Source of the DNA: Cristatella mucedo
Lineage: Eukaryota; Bryozoa; Phylactolaemata; Cristatellidae
DNA: 64,000 bases
Reading direction: 5' to 3'
NCBI GenBank assembly: GCA_009760855.2
Contig: WPIO01000015.1
Location: 763,001-827,000 of the forward strand
Shown here: positions 31,565-42,311 of the stretch, piece by piece
Position numbering within the stretch: position 1 is the first letter of the stretch
Layout of the letters: the number at the start of each line of letters is the position of its first letter
The notes under the pieces: model-generated
The model's database searches: none
What the model was told of the DNA's origin: nothing
The model's input: only the letters and a program-made list of their open reading frames with translations
Translations under genes and position numbers: made by a program

Positions 31565-31895
31565 ATAGTAATACATTTGATATAGCGCCCTTAGGGGAAA
31601 TATTTATAAGCACTTTACTTTTGCTTTCAAGGAAGCACGGTCGAATGATAAGTGGTAGCATGCTCAATAAACAGCAAGAGTTACATGGTTAGGGGTGACA
31701 TGCACAGGGTCAACATGTAAGTACGGTTAGTGGCAGAATGCAGTGTTACCATCCAAGCACATAAAGGACAAATCACAGGGACCCACTAAATGCTGTCATA
31801 AATAGATAAATAGTTTGTAGTGTCTTTTTAAATGTTGTCAAGTCAGGAGATCTGACGCAAGTCGGGAGTGAATTGGTCGCCAAAGCCTTCCGGGC
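31565..31895 (-). mobile_element. LINE-A 3' UTR and C-terminal fragment
   Basis: On the plus strand it reads ATATAGCGCCCTTAGGGGAA (hairpin), then GGTTAGGGGTGACATGCACA, then GGGACCCACTAAATGCTGTC, all diagnostic of the reversed LINE-A 3' UTR. It ends in the C-terminal coding region near 31895. Confidence 0.85.
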
Positions 31896-32539
31896 ATCAT
31901 TTGTTTTAAAATGTAAAGGTTTAGGTAAAATGTTAGTGGGAGACTCAAAGCGTTTATATCAGTCAGCAATATGCCATCCGAGGCCCCTGAAGTATATGCT
32001 ACAGCTGGGATCTGTCTGTGCTTTAGCCGCTTCTTGTTACAATGTGTACAGACTCTTGCAGGTGCGATCGCCTTGCACAGTCTAGGATTGCATGTATGCA
32101 GATGACATAGCTATAGCTGTGCTTTGATCTCTCGCCCTCCTTCCAGCGCTTCGAACTTTCTTGATAGGAATGTCAAGAAAATACTAATACAATTTGTCCA
32201 ATCGAATATTTCTTAGAGTCTTTCAAAAAGAAATATGCTAGAAATGGGATGGGAAGCTCTTACGACTTCCACATTAAAGAAAAAACTATTATGCAAATCA
32301 GGTCTAAACCGAATGTAAACCGAAGCAAAATATCTGTAAATAACAATTTTATCAATGTCTGCATCATATGCGATTTGCATCCCAACTTGCTGAACCTTGG
32401 AAGATCAAGGTGCATTTTGGCGCTTCGAGCCTGCATCGGCCGCGCTCTGCCTGCTCCCGCGTACGACTCGCTATTCTATCGTGGCAAAAATTTGCAAATG
32501 GCCTATCGCAAATCAATTGATGCGTACCGTGCTTACTTT
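31896..32539. other. Unassigned spacer
   Basis: No supported gene or repeat family. Confidence 0.35.
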
Positions 32540-32612
32540 GCAGCAAATGCAAAGTGCCTAGAAAGAGATTAACTTCTTTGCTGGCGCTACATCAATATAT
32601 TATTATTAATAT
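32540..32612 (+). mobile_element. LINE-A terminal hairpin and tail
   Basis: TTTGCAGCAAATGCAAAGTG, then CCTAGAAAGAGATTAACTTC, then GGCGCTACATCAATATATTA and (ATT)n. The preceding sequence is not LINE-A, so this is either a tail-only insertion or a relic of an internally rearranged copy. Confidence 0.75.
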
Positions 32613-33944
32613 ACGCAAAGCTTGTTGGGTTGCATTAATTTGACTTTGAGTCCCATTTTCAGTTTAGCTTGATGCATTGTAACTTTAACGACTCGGCTAA
32701 TGCTCAGCGTGCTGGAGGGAAATTTGAAATTCGAGCTCAGCTCGTCATGTTAGACATGATTCTTGAAAATTTCTGATTTTGGTTGGACACATTTTGGTGT
32801 GCCCGTCATCAAAAGTCCTGGAGCTTAATTCTTTGCAATCATGAGCTTGTACGACAAAATGTGCCCAGCAAAAACTAGGTTTTTCAGAACTTTGCCATAT
32901 TTTTAAAACTGCCCGGAAAGAGATTAGAGGGCGAAATGGAAAATTTTCTTTCTTGCTGTGTCGGGAAAGCTGGAAATCGAGCGGCGATGTCTTCCGGTGG
33001 GTCCATTGGGTGCTCACTCTGTTTTTCTGTCTCATGGGACCGCGGCCGCCATCCGCATGCACCGTTGTAGCAGCAGATGTTCAGAAGCATAGGCTGTAAT
33101 CAACTGCAGAATAGGTAGCCACGTAGAGCCCCGGCAATGCACCAGCAGGTGTGCTAACGATACTTCGAGCTGCGGCGTACACTAGCTCTTCGCCGCTTGC
33201 TGCGACACTAGTCAGCTACCCAGCTGCGAGGCATCAAGGACTTCCTAACTAGGCGAGACTCCCAGCATGAGACGAAGCCAGCTCTCTGTGCACCTGTGCA
33301 GTCCATGCCTGTGCGAGTGGAGCTGAAAGCCCAGGCGCTCACCGCGTGATCTTTATTTTTAGGGCCAGATTATTGGCGAAGCTACATCAAGTTTTCAGTT
33401 TCGCTTTCGAATTATGAATTCGTTCCTGAGCTGTTTATAGTCCCGTGAAATTCTAGCATTTCAGTGTTCAATTTCATCCGTGATAGCACAATTTGCAGCT
33501 ACATAGGCAAACAACCAAATTATCTCCCTTTTTGCGATGCTCATGATTGTTGTACCCTTGTAGTAGTGCGATGAATAGAACACAAAGGACAATGCAGACG
33601 TGACGTCAGTGACTGTGACGGACGGACAGGACTAACCAAAAAACTAGTTACAAATAGGGGTATATTTATAAATATAATTTTCGGGAGCTTTGCAGCTCAG
33701 CTAATCTTTTTATGCTGATTCGAGCAATACCAACACGACTGAACAGTTCCACACGAGTCGGCCACCATATGATCTTTTGAAAGAAGTAAGCCATGGTGGT
33801 CTCGTTGTGCAGTTGCTTTATTCAGTTCTCCACACGTCCCTTGCTGCTGCTTGAAACTGTCATTTCCCGTCGTAGAAAGGCCACCAGAATCGAGTAGAAC
33901 TAATTCATTCTTGTATGTACGGGGTCTTAGCAACTCCTTTAGCA
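32613..33944. other. Spacer with no recognised gene
   Basis: A 105-codon minus-strand frame (32745-33062) starts at GTG and has no known motif. The stretch around 32750-32960 has the look of an old dispersed repeat, but I cannot name it. Confidence 0.35.
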
Positions 33945-33953
33945 CTATTTCAC

Positions 33954-34093
33954 CTTGCCTTTCTTGGCCACAACACACTTATCCCTACCTTTGTCATATG
34001 CCCAGTACCTGCCACTGCATTTGTCGTATGCACTGTATACCAGCCCCTGGCTGTGTTGGTGCTTGAAGCAGTAGGACTCCGACGAGACAACCG
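33954..34093 (-). CDS. Candidate internal exon, weakly FGF-like
   Basis: On the minus strand a segment bounded by an acceptor (TGATTTCTAG|CGG) and a donor (GGCAAG|GTGAAA) is 140 bases: 2 bases plus 46 codons. It encodes VVSSESYCFKHQHSQGLVYS, then AYDKCSGRYWAYDKGRDKCV, then VAKKGK. The order Cys-Phe, a Tyr-rich strand, a Trp-aromatic pair, and Lys-Gly turns loosely resembles the C-terminal half of fibroblast growth factor beta-trefoils. If the donor is not used, TAG follows at once (33947-33945). A stronger-looking alternative donor (AAAG|GTAGGG) lies inside. No partner exons were found, so the frame may be fortuitous or a fragment. The FGF reading is speculative. Confidence 0.25.
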
Positions 34094-34273
34094 CTAGAAA
34101 TCAGCTAGCAGCCATTTCTTATTGAGAAAGAATTATTTAATGGGCACTGGCACCCGCATCATCCTCAGGCAAAAGGTACAAGACAGAAAGAACGTCGTCC
34201 TAAATGCGGCCGGACAGGCCTAAGAACTGCCCGGCCTGGGTCACGCGGGACAGTTTCTACCTTTAAAAAAATA

Positions 34274-34445
34274 TTAGCTGATTAAACAGCCTCGTGTGCA
34301 TAGCGGCAGACAAGCCTTAACGGCTGTCACCACCGCTTGCATTTGGCAATAAAGGATCGCCCATTGCAAGGTTCGAACCCACGACCTCGGTCTAGAGTGA
34401 AGAGCCTCCACCTTACCTCCAGGAATATCACGGGTGTCAGAGCCC
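34274..34445 (-). mobile_element. SINE1 copy
   Basis: The reverse complement reads from a head near 34440 through GGTAAGGTGGAGGCTCTTCA and the B-box GGGTTCGAACCTTGC to the GCAATCCTTTATTGCCAAAT-like body, and ends GAGGCTGTTTAATCAGCTAA with a T-rich end. Well preserved. Confidence 0.88.
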
Positions 34446-34483
34446 AGAAAAGAGAAGAATTCTTCCCTTGAAGAGCAAAACAT

Positions 34484-34703
34484 ATGACAGATCCCAGAAT
34501 GTCTCTGTGCAAAACCGCATTACGTGAGATAGGAAAGCTGAAGGCTGAACGGCGGATCGACACTCTCGACCACATGATTGGGCATCTCTGCACTACCAGA
34601 TCCAGCAATGACTCAATTGACTTGATCTTGCACTTGACTGCTCTCTTTAAGGACACTTTCTTTTTTCTCAATTCTAACTTCAGCATCGACGACATTTCTA
34701 AAG
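34484..34703 (+). CDS. Candidate 5' exon, family unknown
   Basis: An ATG frame of 73 codons plus one base runs up to a good donor (TCTAAAG|GTAAAGG at 34704). The product begins MTDPRMSLCKTALREIGKLK, continues AERRIDTLDHMIGHLCTTRS, and has a hydrophobic IDLILHLTALFKDTFFFL stretch. Composition is protein-like. It sits between SINE1 and a LINE-A 3' end, so it may be a remnant of another mobile element or of a host gene. No downstream exon was identified and I recognise no family. Confidence 0.22.
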
Positions 34704-34739
34704 GTAAAGGTCTCGCATCCTTCAGCCTGTGTTCATTCA

Positions 34740-35149
34740 ATCATACCTCATACAAACCTTAAATCCTTTGGAGACCGTGCATTTAGTTCGTATGCTCCCA
34801 AAGCCTGGAACTCAATCCCGACTTGCGTCAGAACATCCCCTGACTCGACCACATTTAAAAAGAACTTAAAAACGAACATATTTAGGACAGCATTTAGTGG
34901 GTCCCCGTGATTCGTCATTCATGTGCTTATGCGTGCTGACACTGTGCATGTTGCCACTAACCACATTTGCATGCTGACCCTGTGCATGTCACCCCTAACC
35001 ACATTATTCATGTTGCTTGTTTATCAAGCATGATATTACTCACCATTCAATTGCATTTCCCTTTGCAGCAAATGTAAAGCGCCTAGAGAGAGAGATTGAG
35101 TTCTCTGAGGGCGCTTTATCAAGTGCATTATTATTATTATTATTATTGG
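34740..35149 (+). mobile_element. LINE-A C-terminal region and complete 3' end
   Basis: It starts in the C-terminal coding segment (CATACAAACCTTAAATCCTT, TCGTATGCTCCCAAAGCC), continues through the full 3' UTR, the hairpin (AAAGCGCCTAGAGAGAGAGA ... GGGCGCTTTATCAAG) and (ATT)n. 5' truncated. Confidence 0.92.
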
Positions 35150-35493
35150 TCCTACGAGGGCTTTGACTCTACATAGTGTGCCATCCTCCCCTGTCCTACT
35201 CTTCCCCAACTGCTCTTTTTCTTTGCGTTCTAGCGATGCATTCAACCTCTCTGCTCCCCAGCACTCTGGCGGCAACTTGTTCCTTGGCGCCTTCTGGTCG
35301 AAGAGATCGCAGGTCGCTAGTGCAGCGCGCTTCATGCAGTGGCCGATGCGCTAAGTTTCACTGACGCTCATCTCTCCCAACTCATCTCTCGCCCGGTTTG
35401 CCGGTTTTGCCCCCCCCCCCGGCCAGGCACCGACTGCCAGCGAAACTGGCTTTTTGCAGGGCGACTTGCGGGAACTGACAGCGGTTACTGACC

Positions 35494-35552
35494 CGCACAG
35501 CCGATGGATCGTCGCAGTGGCCGCGATTCTGCGCCGATCCATCGGCTGTGCG
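35494..35552. repeat. Perfect 18-base inverted repeat
   Basis: The arms CGCACAGCCGATGGATCG (35494-35511) and CGATCCATCGGCTGTGCG (35535-35552) are exact reverse complements with a 23-base loop. Confidence 0.95.
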
Positions 35553-35714
35553 CGCATCGACCAGAGTCTGTCATAGGCATAGACCAGAGTCTGTGGAGAA
35601 AATAGGCATAGTCTAGGCATCGACCTGAGTCTGTCGAGAAAATAGGAGAGAGAGAGAGACGGAGCGGAGCGGAGCGAGCGCCCAAGGCACGTTCACTACT
35701 ACACAGCTGCCAGA

Positions 35715-35745
35715 AGCCCGAGGCCTGTGCTGCAGGCCTCGGGCT
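35715..35745. repeat. Perfect 13-base inverted repeat
   Basis: AGCCCGAGGCCTG and CAGGCCTCGGGCT flank a 5-base loop (TGCTG), giving a very stable hairpin. Confidence 0.95.
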
Positions 35746-36317
35746 ACGCCCGTGCCAGCGAGCGGTTAGTTAACGGCTGGGGCATTGTCCCTACAGCTGC
35801 ATCGCCCCGCCCCCTATCCAGACGGGTCATTCGGCTGCGCTTGGTCGCGTACCGTACGCGCGGTCAGCCATCCGTTCGGGCTTCGGATTCGCTGTGCCGG
35901 TCACCATTGTCCTCTTGGCGAGTCGTCGTCCGGCTGGGCCGGGCTGTCGCTGGCCCTCTCACTGAAGGTAAGCGCAGCCCTCGCATCGATGCGTTGCTCG
36001 GTGGCGACGGCTGCACCTGTTCGAGCTGCAGCCCCTTCACCGGTGAGCCGACGCTAGAAGAAGCCAGTGCACTAGCTCGACAAGCCGAGCTCGACAAAAG
36101 CCACTCTTTGCAGACTCTCAGCAGAGAGCCCAGTCCTCTCCACTTCTCCGACCTGTTCGAGCGAGTCGCGACGGCTCAGCCCCTGGTTCGAGACTGCTCG
36201 GTATCGCCGGAGCGACTTCGGCCAGTGTGTAGGCAACGTGCCGCTCGACTGCGGTCGTCCGCCGCCGCGAGGGTCGCGGGCTGCAGGCAGGCCTGCCGAA
36301 TGCGTGAGCGTGTATAG
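35727..36317 (+). CDS. Long open frame in GC-rich block, doubtful
   Basis: This is the longest frame outside mobile elements (196 codons), but it has no ATG at its annotated 5' end. The middle (GEPTLEEASALARQAELDKS, then LHFSDLFERVATAQPL) looks protein-like. The ends are Arg- and Ser-rich as in chance GC-rich frames. A donor-like GAAG|GTAAGC lies inside at 35968, and overlapping long frames exist on the minus strand. It may be chance or part of an uncharacterised gene. Confidence 0.18.
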   Translation: MLQASGYARASERLVNGWGIVPTAASPRPLSRRVIRLRLVAYRTRGQPSVRASDSLCRSPLSSWRVVVRLGRAVAGPLTEGKRSPRIDALLGGDGCTCSSCSPFTGEPTLEEASALARQAELDKSHSLQTLSREPSPLHFSDLFERVATAQPLVRDCSVSPERLRPVCRQRAARLRSSAAARVAGCRQACRMRERV

Positions 36318-36319
36318 TA

Positions 36320-37777
36320 AAACTGTAACCCCGAAGGCTTGGCGGAGGAGGCGTAACCGGCCGCCTGCCAAGCGACGTAGAGTGCTGCCGAATGAGGTTC
36401 GGGGCGCCTGTACGCGAAATAAGCAGGCCGCCACGAAATGAGGGTTTCTGGCGCTGACCTACTTACCGTTACTAAAGGGGGTTGTGAGTTCGCGGCGTCG
36501 ATTGGATAGCGAGACACACAAGTAGGGGATTTTACTGAACTCTACTCGCAAGCGCACAATGTCCAGCTCAATTTGATCTCCAAACTCCTCGAAGGCTCTC
36601 AACAACACAAGCACTCTTGCGCGGGATATGCGTCCCGCACTTAGGCCACCTACGTCTATTGTGTGGAACGACCCAAATAAGACGGGGGAGCCCGAACCGG
36701 AACCTAGAACCTGACTGGAAAACTAGGGCATCGCTTCCACCGCAAAGGCGGGAATTCCTCAAACACTACCCTGAACTGCTTCTAATTCACGGCAAATCCC
36801 TCTGACGGGACCACGTGCGCGAAGCCACACAAAGCACAAAATGCGAGCCACGGGTGCTATACGGCCGTATTCGGTGGCGTCCACCGAATCCGCCACTCTT
36901 TCAGAGAACGGGTACGGCCACTACCGGCGACGGCGTTGAAACTAAGCCAAAGAACGAGCAGGAGCCCTGAGCGAGTATCGCTCTACTCTTAAACACCTAG
37001 CCGAGACAATGGGGCAAGAGCTTAGCGGTATCGGGCCCGGCGCTGTGGCCCATTGCGGTAAGGAATTAATACCGTCGCACGACCACCGGACAAGCAATCC
37101 CCGTCCAGCTTGAATGTCAAGAAGGTTCCAGACGATTCTTTTTGGACAGAGTTGTGGCCGAGGCTGACAGGCCAGCCAGCAATGACCAGCCGCTCCTGCG
37201 GATAGCAGACCGATTCTAAAGCAGGCCGAATCGGCACCGCTGGTCCCGGAGCTTCCTGGCTCTCGCTTACGCTCTTGCTCTCTCACCACACTGGTGCTCT
37301 TCTCTGCCTCACTGCTCCAGGACCAGGGAGTTTTTCCTCGGGCGTGCTGACTCCGTCCGAACGCAGCGATCCGTTTGTATGACCTGTAACCTGGAGGTGC
37401 GTGTAGTCGCTTCAGCCGAACTGGCTAGCTCTGAGACGGCGAGTTTCCTTGACCTCTGCTCTACAGGAGCCCACAAAACGTACGCACGAGCTCTGAGGTT
37501 TGCTGACTTATGATAGCAGCGAATGCTTCCTAAAGCGAGCGAAAAAGAAAAGCTAAAGCACTCTCCGTCCCAGTCGCTGACCGCTGCCATTTCGTTTTGT
37601 TTTGCCTGGCGAGCCTAGTTCATTTAAGTATGATAAACGTGGCAGAAAGAAGGCGGTGGTGCGGCGCTGTCGCACCATTTGTGTCACCGCCTTGCCATCT
37701 CGCTGCAGACATAGCGCCATAGCGCACTGCCGGCAGGTTGCACCATTCCGTCTTGCGAAGTCTAAATAAAAACGCAA
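36320..37777. other. GC-rich block, right part
   Basis: No recognised gene. Minus-strand frames of 90-120 codons (36942-37289 and 37309-37590) lack family motifs. Confidence 0.35.
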
Positions 37778-37905
37778 TCCATCTGCAAAGTGCCCTAAGA
37801 GATCCTAGTATATCTATCCAGGCACTTTGCATACAGCCGCAGGGCTTGAGCCCACGACCTTGGTCAAGAAAGGTGAGCACCACATCCGTGGGAAAAACCA
37901 GGGTG
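37778..37905 (-). mobile_element. Degenerate SINE2-like copy
   Basis: On the plus strand it reads GCAAAGTGCCCTAAGAGATC (reversed tail), then AGGGCTTGAGCCCACGACCT (reversed B-box), then GGTGAGCACC. The A-box end has decayed. Confidence 0.65.
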
Positions 37906-37924
37906 ACAAGTCTGCTACATGAGT

Positions 37925-38335
37925 AGCTACCGCCCCATCTTCCGATGTAGGCTTTCAGAAACTGGAAAACCAAGCTCGCCACATTGCCTTGACCAGCATA
38001 TCTCGTGCGGCATCGCGGAATCTGTGCGATCTCTTACAAATTACGCGTCACTTGATGAGCATGAGCGCATCAGCTCTGCAGTCGAGTTCACCTACTTTCG
38101 CCTGCCCAACAGTGCAAAAATGTGGTCGTGCTTAGGCAGGGATACCGTAGCAATGCTGGCCTACGCGACTCGCGCCATTCAGCTAGACTTCAGTAACTCA
38201 CTGCCCGAAGGTTTTCCGGTTGGAAACAATGCGACGTTTGTCATTTATGCAAAGCCGACAGCCGCATTTATCTGTCGCGAACGTCGCACATTTCACTTCC
38301 ACCACTTCTCACTGACCTACATGCTGCCTCCTCAT
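37925..38335 (+). mobile_element. LINE-A fragment
   Basis: The frame 37919-38416 follows the LINE-A region between the reverse transcriptase core and the C-terminus: ISSAVEFTYFRLPNSAKM (SAYFQL.NIAK-like), LDFSNSLPEGFP (LDFCNSLLAGLP-like), FICRERRTFHFHHFSL. 5' and 3' truncated, then interrupted by a different repeat. Confidence 0.75.
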
Positions 38336-38875
38336 CAAGACGGTGCTGGGGCCAGGGGAGGCGCAGAAGGGGGCATTTGTCCCTCCCCCCTACAGTGGGG
38401 GGGGGCAGCGAACTAGACCTCCCTGATCATAACCAACGACGAAATCGCGTTATAACAACACAACGATGAGCGACCGCAGAGCTGGAATGTAATGCAACGT
38501 ATCTCCGCCTGTAACTCCACAAAGTCATAAAGAACATGTGGGTGTTACGCAGGAGAGTTTTGTGTAGCGCACTCACAGCCTAAGCGGCTTTCGGTACGCA
38601 TTCGGTAGCCAACAGACTTGGTCTCACGCAACAAAGAGAAAGTGAGAAGCATAGCCGAGTCAGGAGAGCAGTTGAGGCAGTGACTAGCATGGAAGTAGCA
38701 GCTCAGGACCGCTGAAAAGGATGTGCCATAGTCGGCAGTAGGAGAGTAGTTGTCGTTGCGTAAGAATCGCGGAAGCGAGTTCCACAGTCTAGGGCCTGCA
38801 GAGCTAAAGCTGTTGCCGAGTAAACACTATGATTTTGAGCTATAACTTTTCGTTAATTGCAGGTTTAGACCCACC
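38336..38875 (+). mobile_element. CAGTG-type non-autonomous DNA element, split by LINE-B
   Basis: The left part (38340-38483) has a CGGTGCTGGGGCCAGGGG-like end, GGGGGCATTTGTCCC and CTCCCTGATCATAACCAACG, matching the element at 47703-48009 in order. The right part (38798 on: GCCGAGTAAACACTATGATT) also matches that copy. A LINE-B insert lies between. The right terminus is not clear. Confidence 0.55.
38484..38797 (-). mobile_element. LINE-B 3' end with 8-base target-site duplication
   Basis: 314 bases of reversed LINE-B, from the AATGTAATGCAACGTATCTC tail to the C-terminal region. GCAGAGCT occurs at 38476-38483 and 38798-38805 on either side and restores a continuous host repeat when one copy is removed. 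Confidence 0.85.
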
Positions 38876-38904
38876 TACGTGAACTCGTTTGGGTATTATC
38901 CCCG

Positions 38905-39185
38905 TATAAACATGTTGCAGATCGATCCCTCCTCTGCCACTAAGGTCCTGTCACTCACGTTTAGTTCCCTCCATTTTCTCACTTCGGCCGAAACCTTTTG
39001 GATTGGTTTTCACGTCAAACTTCTCCTCACTCTCCTCCACTTCTGGCTCACGTCGACTAAGTGATCCACTAACTTCGAATCGCTTGGAGACCTGATTTCA
39101 GCTTTTATGCTTTGAAAAGCTGTAACGCGCCACCCACTTACGTCACATCACCTCGCCATTTGACGACGTTCAAAAGGAGCTCACA
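38905..39185 (+). mobile_element. LINE-A C-terminal fragment
   Basis: TKVLSLTFSSLHFLTSAETF (VLSLTFRSLHSLAPA-like) followed by damaged C-terminal coding sequence (AATCGCTTGGAGACCTG, ACGTCACATCACCTCG). Confidence 0.65.
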
Positions 39186-39329
39186 CCTGAACTGGTCCGA
39201 GTAGCTTTCGGTCTGGCGAAGGTAGATTTCCTTTTGTGGGGTTGTTCGCCATAAAACGGTGCACGTCGTGACTAGGACTCTGCTCCTTCAGTTTCGTCCA
39301 GTAATCAACAGCTCATTCAACAGCTCCAG

Positions 39330-39455
39330 TTGTTTAGCAGCAGACGAGCCTTGAGTCGCAGTGGGCAATAGGAGATCACCCACTGCAAAACTCGAACCCA
39401 CGATCCGGGTCGCGAGGAGTGAGCACCTTACCTCCTGGTCGAAGACCTAGCGGCA
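39330..39455 (-). mobile_element. SINE1 copy (partial)
   Basis: The reverse complement has CCAGGAGGTAAGGTGCTCAC, the B-box GGGTTCGAGTTTTGC and GGGTGATCTCCTATTGCCCA. The far end is degenerate (GAACTGTTGAATGAGC-like). Confidence 0.8.
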
Positions 39456-41480
39456 GAACATCATTGTCAACCTTAATGCCCGCCACTAGTCACTTTGATG
39501 TTCATCTACCTGTCTAAGAAGACTAATAGCCCTCCAAAATATAGGCTATCTTTTCCCCTGCTGTGATGCATAGATCTCCTGCGACCATGTACAACTAACT
39601 TAATAAATATCCCTTTAGCCGCTGGTCTGGTCCGCCCCAACACCTTTAAAAAAGCTGCTGCTAAAAAACTTATACGTCATGCAACACCAGACCTGAATAA
39701 ACTTCCGGTATGTTTCCCTGCTGCCGCTACAATCATGGACGCTCGAACGAGCAGTGGTAGTGAAACTAAAATTTTACATAAAAAACTCAAACTTAGTAAT
39801 TACGGTCAGGTAATTTTTTGTATAGCTTATTACTCCTTAGAGTAAGCATTGCTGTGATTTTAGACTGAACCTCTCTGGTTAGCAGACTTAGATAGAGTCT
39901 ATCTGCTTGTTTTTCTGAATCTTTCAGCAGCGTTACATGCAACTGATCACCAATTTCTTCTCAAGCACCCTTCAGCTCATTTGGGTATCATAGGCATTGC
40001 TCTGCAAAGATTTAGGACCTATCTCAGCGAGAGACTTCGGAGTGTTGATGTCAACAGACAACAGCCTTACAAGGGGCCTCTAAAGTATGGGCAACCTCAG
40101 AAATCTGTCAATTTTCCAAATTTCCACTTTCCCTCTTACCTATGTAATTACCAATCACAGACTGGGCTTTCACTTTTGCGAAGATCACATATAGCTGTTA
40201 CTGTTCTTCAATCCCTTCCTGCATTACAGAACTTCAAGTTCTTTCAATTCTCTTGTTGTTGGATGATTTGCTGATGTTCGCTCCTCGATGGAAACGAAAC
40301 CATCTCAAAAGGAATGGCAATGAAAAAATTAATAATTACGGAAACTGGTGTCTCTCAGAAATAGTAAAACCTGACCATCTAGTCAATCTTGGTCAGCATA
40401 TCTCATCAAGTATTTGCACGATACTCTGGCGTCCTGTTCCAAAGTGACCTTTCACTAGACGACAACAGCAGCCAAGTCTGCCTATCTTCAGCAAGATAAC
40501 ATCGCAAGAATTCGGACCTGCTTAAGCAGGGATACCACATCCAAGTTGGTCCACACTATATGACATGCAATGTCAGATTTCCGTTTTGAATTCTGTAAAT
40601 CATTACTTGTAGCTACACCGGCCAACGAATCCATGCACTTAGTGTTGGTGCAAAACGCTGCAGCTACGCTTTTCTGTCGTGAGCGTTGCAGTTGCCACAT
40701 TACATCGCTTCATTCTGACCTGCAGTGGCTCCCAATCAAGCAGAGTATTTATTCAAGTCTTTTCGTCCACTTTTAAATCCCTTCATTCTCTAGCTCCAGC
40801 CCACCTGTCGCAACTGCCTAAGCATGATGGTAATAGGACCAACTTGATAGTTATGGGAAAATCTTGTGTCACCCGAAAGTTGAAAGCTTTCGACTTCAAG
40901 ATTGGATCAGCTAGCACAGCCTCCGTTACGGCTGCCCATAGTTTAGGGAGCAATATTCCAAAATGAACTTTGCATTAAATGAGCATGTTTCTTTCATGGT
41001 GAAGTCGGCCTAATTTCAGTGAAGGAATACCAAAAAGATCAGGGCTGCTGAGATAAGAATACGACAGTCATTTTGTCCAGGCCGTTGTGACATTGCGTTT
41101 AGATTATTGCAATTCTCTCCTTTCAGGACCACCACCTGTGCGCTCACTTATCTGCAACTGGTGCAAAGCTCAGTACCTCTCTCATCAACAAGCACAATTG
41201 ACTCATCACACCTCTTCTGCATGCGCTCCACTAGCTCCCTATCAAGAATTGAATCGACTTTAAAATCCCCTGTCTGACTTGCAGAGAGCTTCGCTAGCTT
41301 ACAACAGCCTACCTATTCGACCTTCTTGTTCCTCAAGTCGCGTGCTCTCGCACCAGCAGGTCATCGGAATTTATTTACCTTGCTATCCCTCGAAGTGTAT
41401 TAAAATCTTTTGATGATTGAGCTTTAAACATATACGTATTTATAGTCTATAAAACTCTCTTCCGGATACAGGCACTAACT
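39456..41480 (+). mobile_element. Mosaic of old LINE fragments
   Basis: Several decayed L2-like pieces follow one another in plus orientation. The frame 39981-40274 has GIIGIALQRFRTYLSERLRS, the LGITG.ALQ.FR.YLSGRLQS segment. 40488-40966 has LDF/NSLL-like and SVAVATLHRFILTCSGSQSS. A second copy of an earlier region appears at 40855-40975 (VMGKSCVTRKL...FKIGSA). Then a LINE-C-like piece lies at 41080-41400 (LDYCNSLLSGPP). All are out of frame. Boundaries between pieces are approximate. Confidence 0.65.
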
Positions 41481-41639
41481 GCAATGCTCTTGTACCATTT
41501 AAAATATCAGCTAAATACTCATTCGTTCCAGTCACCTTTCCTTTGGCCTTAGTGAGCTTGTCGTTTTTGGAATAGTTACCAGGAAAGTGCACGTAAGTTA
41601 TATATCCCCTCTAAGGTGCTACTCGGAAGGTTCGTACCA

Positions 41640-42063
41640 CCAGCTTTTCGGAATCCAACAGTCTACCAATACCTCGTACAAACCTCAAACCCTTTGGAGA
41701 CCGTGCATTTACTTCGTATGCTCCCAAAGCCTGGAACTCCCTCCCGACTTGCGTCAGAACATCCCCTGACTTGACCACATTTAAAAATAACTTAAAAACA
41801 CACCTATTTAGGACAGCATTTAGTGGGTCCCTGTGACTCGTCCTTCATGTGCTTATGCATGCTGACACTGTGCATGCTGCCACTAACCACACTTGCATGC
41901 TGACCCTGTGCATGCCATCCCTAACCATGCTATTCATGTTGCTTATCAATCATGATAGTACTCACCACTCAATCTCGTTTCCATTTGCAGCAAATGTAAA
42001 GCGCCTAGAAAGAGATTGAGTTCTCTGAGGGCGCTTTATCAAGTGCATTATTATTATTATTAT
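41640..42063 (+). mobile_element. LINE-A C-terminal region and complete 3' end
   Basis: Starts CAGCTTTTCGGAATCCAACA, encodes the PRTNLKPFGDRAFTSYAPKA-like segment, then the full 3' UTR, hairpin and (ATT)n. High similarity to the copies at 34740 and 62404. 5' truncated. Confidence 0.92.
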
Positions 42064-42311
42064 CAAGGTTGAAGAAGCCGCGGCGGTCATTTGCCAAGGC
42101 TGCGAAGATTTAATTACTCAAAGCTAAAATGCTTGTACTAGTCTTATATCCGTAAAAAATCACAGGAAACTCCAAATTTGCCTTGGAAGGAGGGCGTGAA
42201 TGTCCCCTGACCTAGTTGATGAGCTATTAAAGTGCAATCCTGCACCTTTATGGCCGAGGGCTGGTGAGTTTTGCTTCCAACATCTACAGAATTTATCTCT
42301 CAACAGCATAT
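42064..42311. other. Short spacer
   Basis: No gene seen. Confidence 0.4.

Larger units (their letters stand above)
35150..36319. other. GC-rich block, left part
   Basis: The base composition changes sharply from the AT-leaning repeats. It contains pyrimidine-rich DNA (35185-35400), two strong hairpins (annotated separately), and short imperfect repeats of GACCAGAGTCTGT / GACCTGAGTCTGT (35559-35640). It could be a CpG-rich promoter, but no gene is established. Confidence 0.4.
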
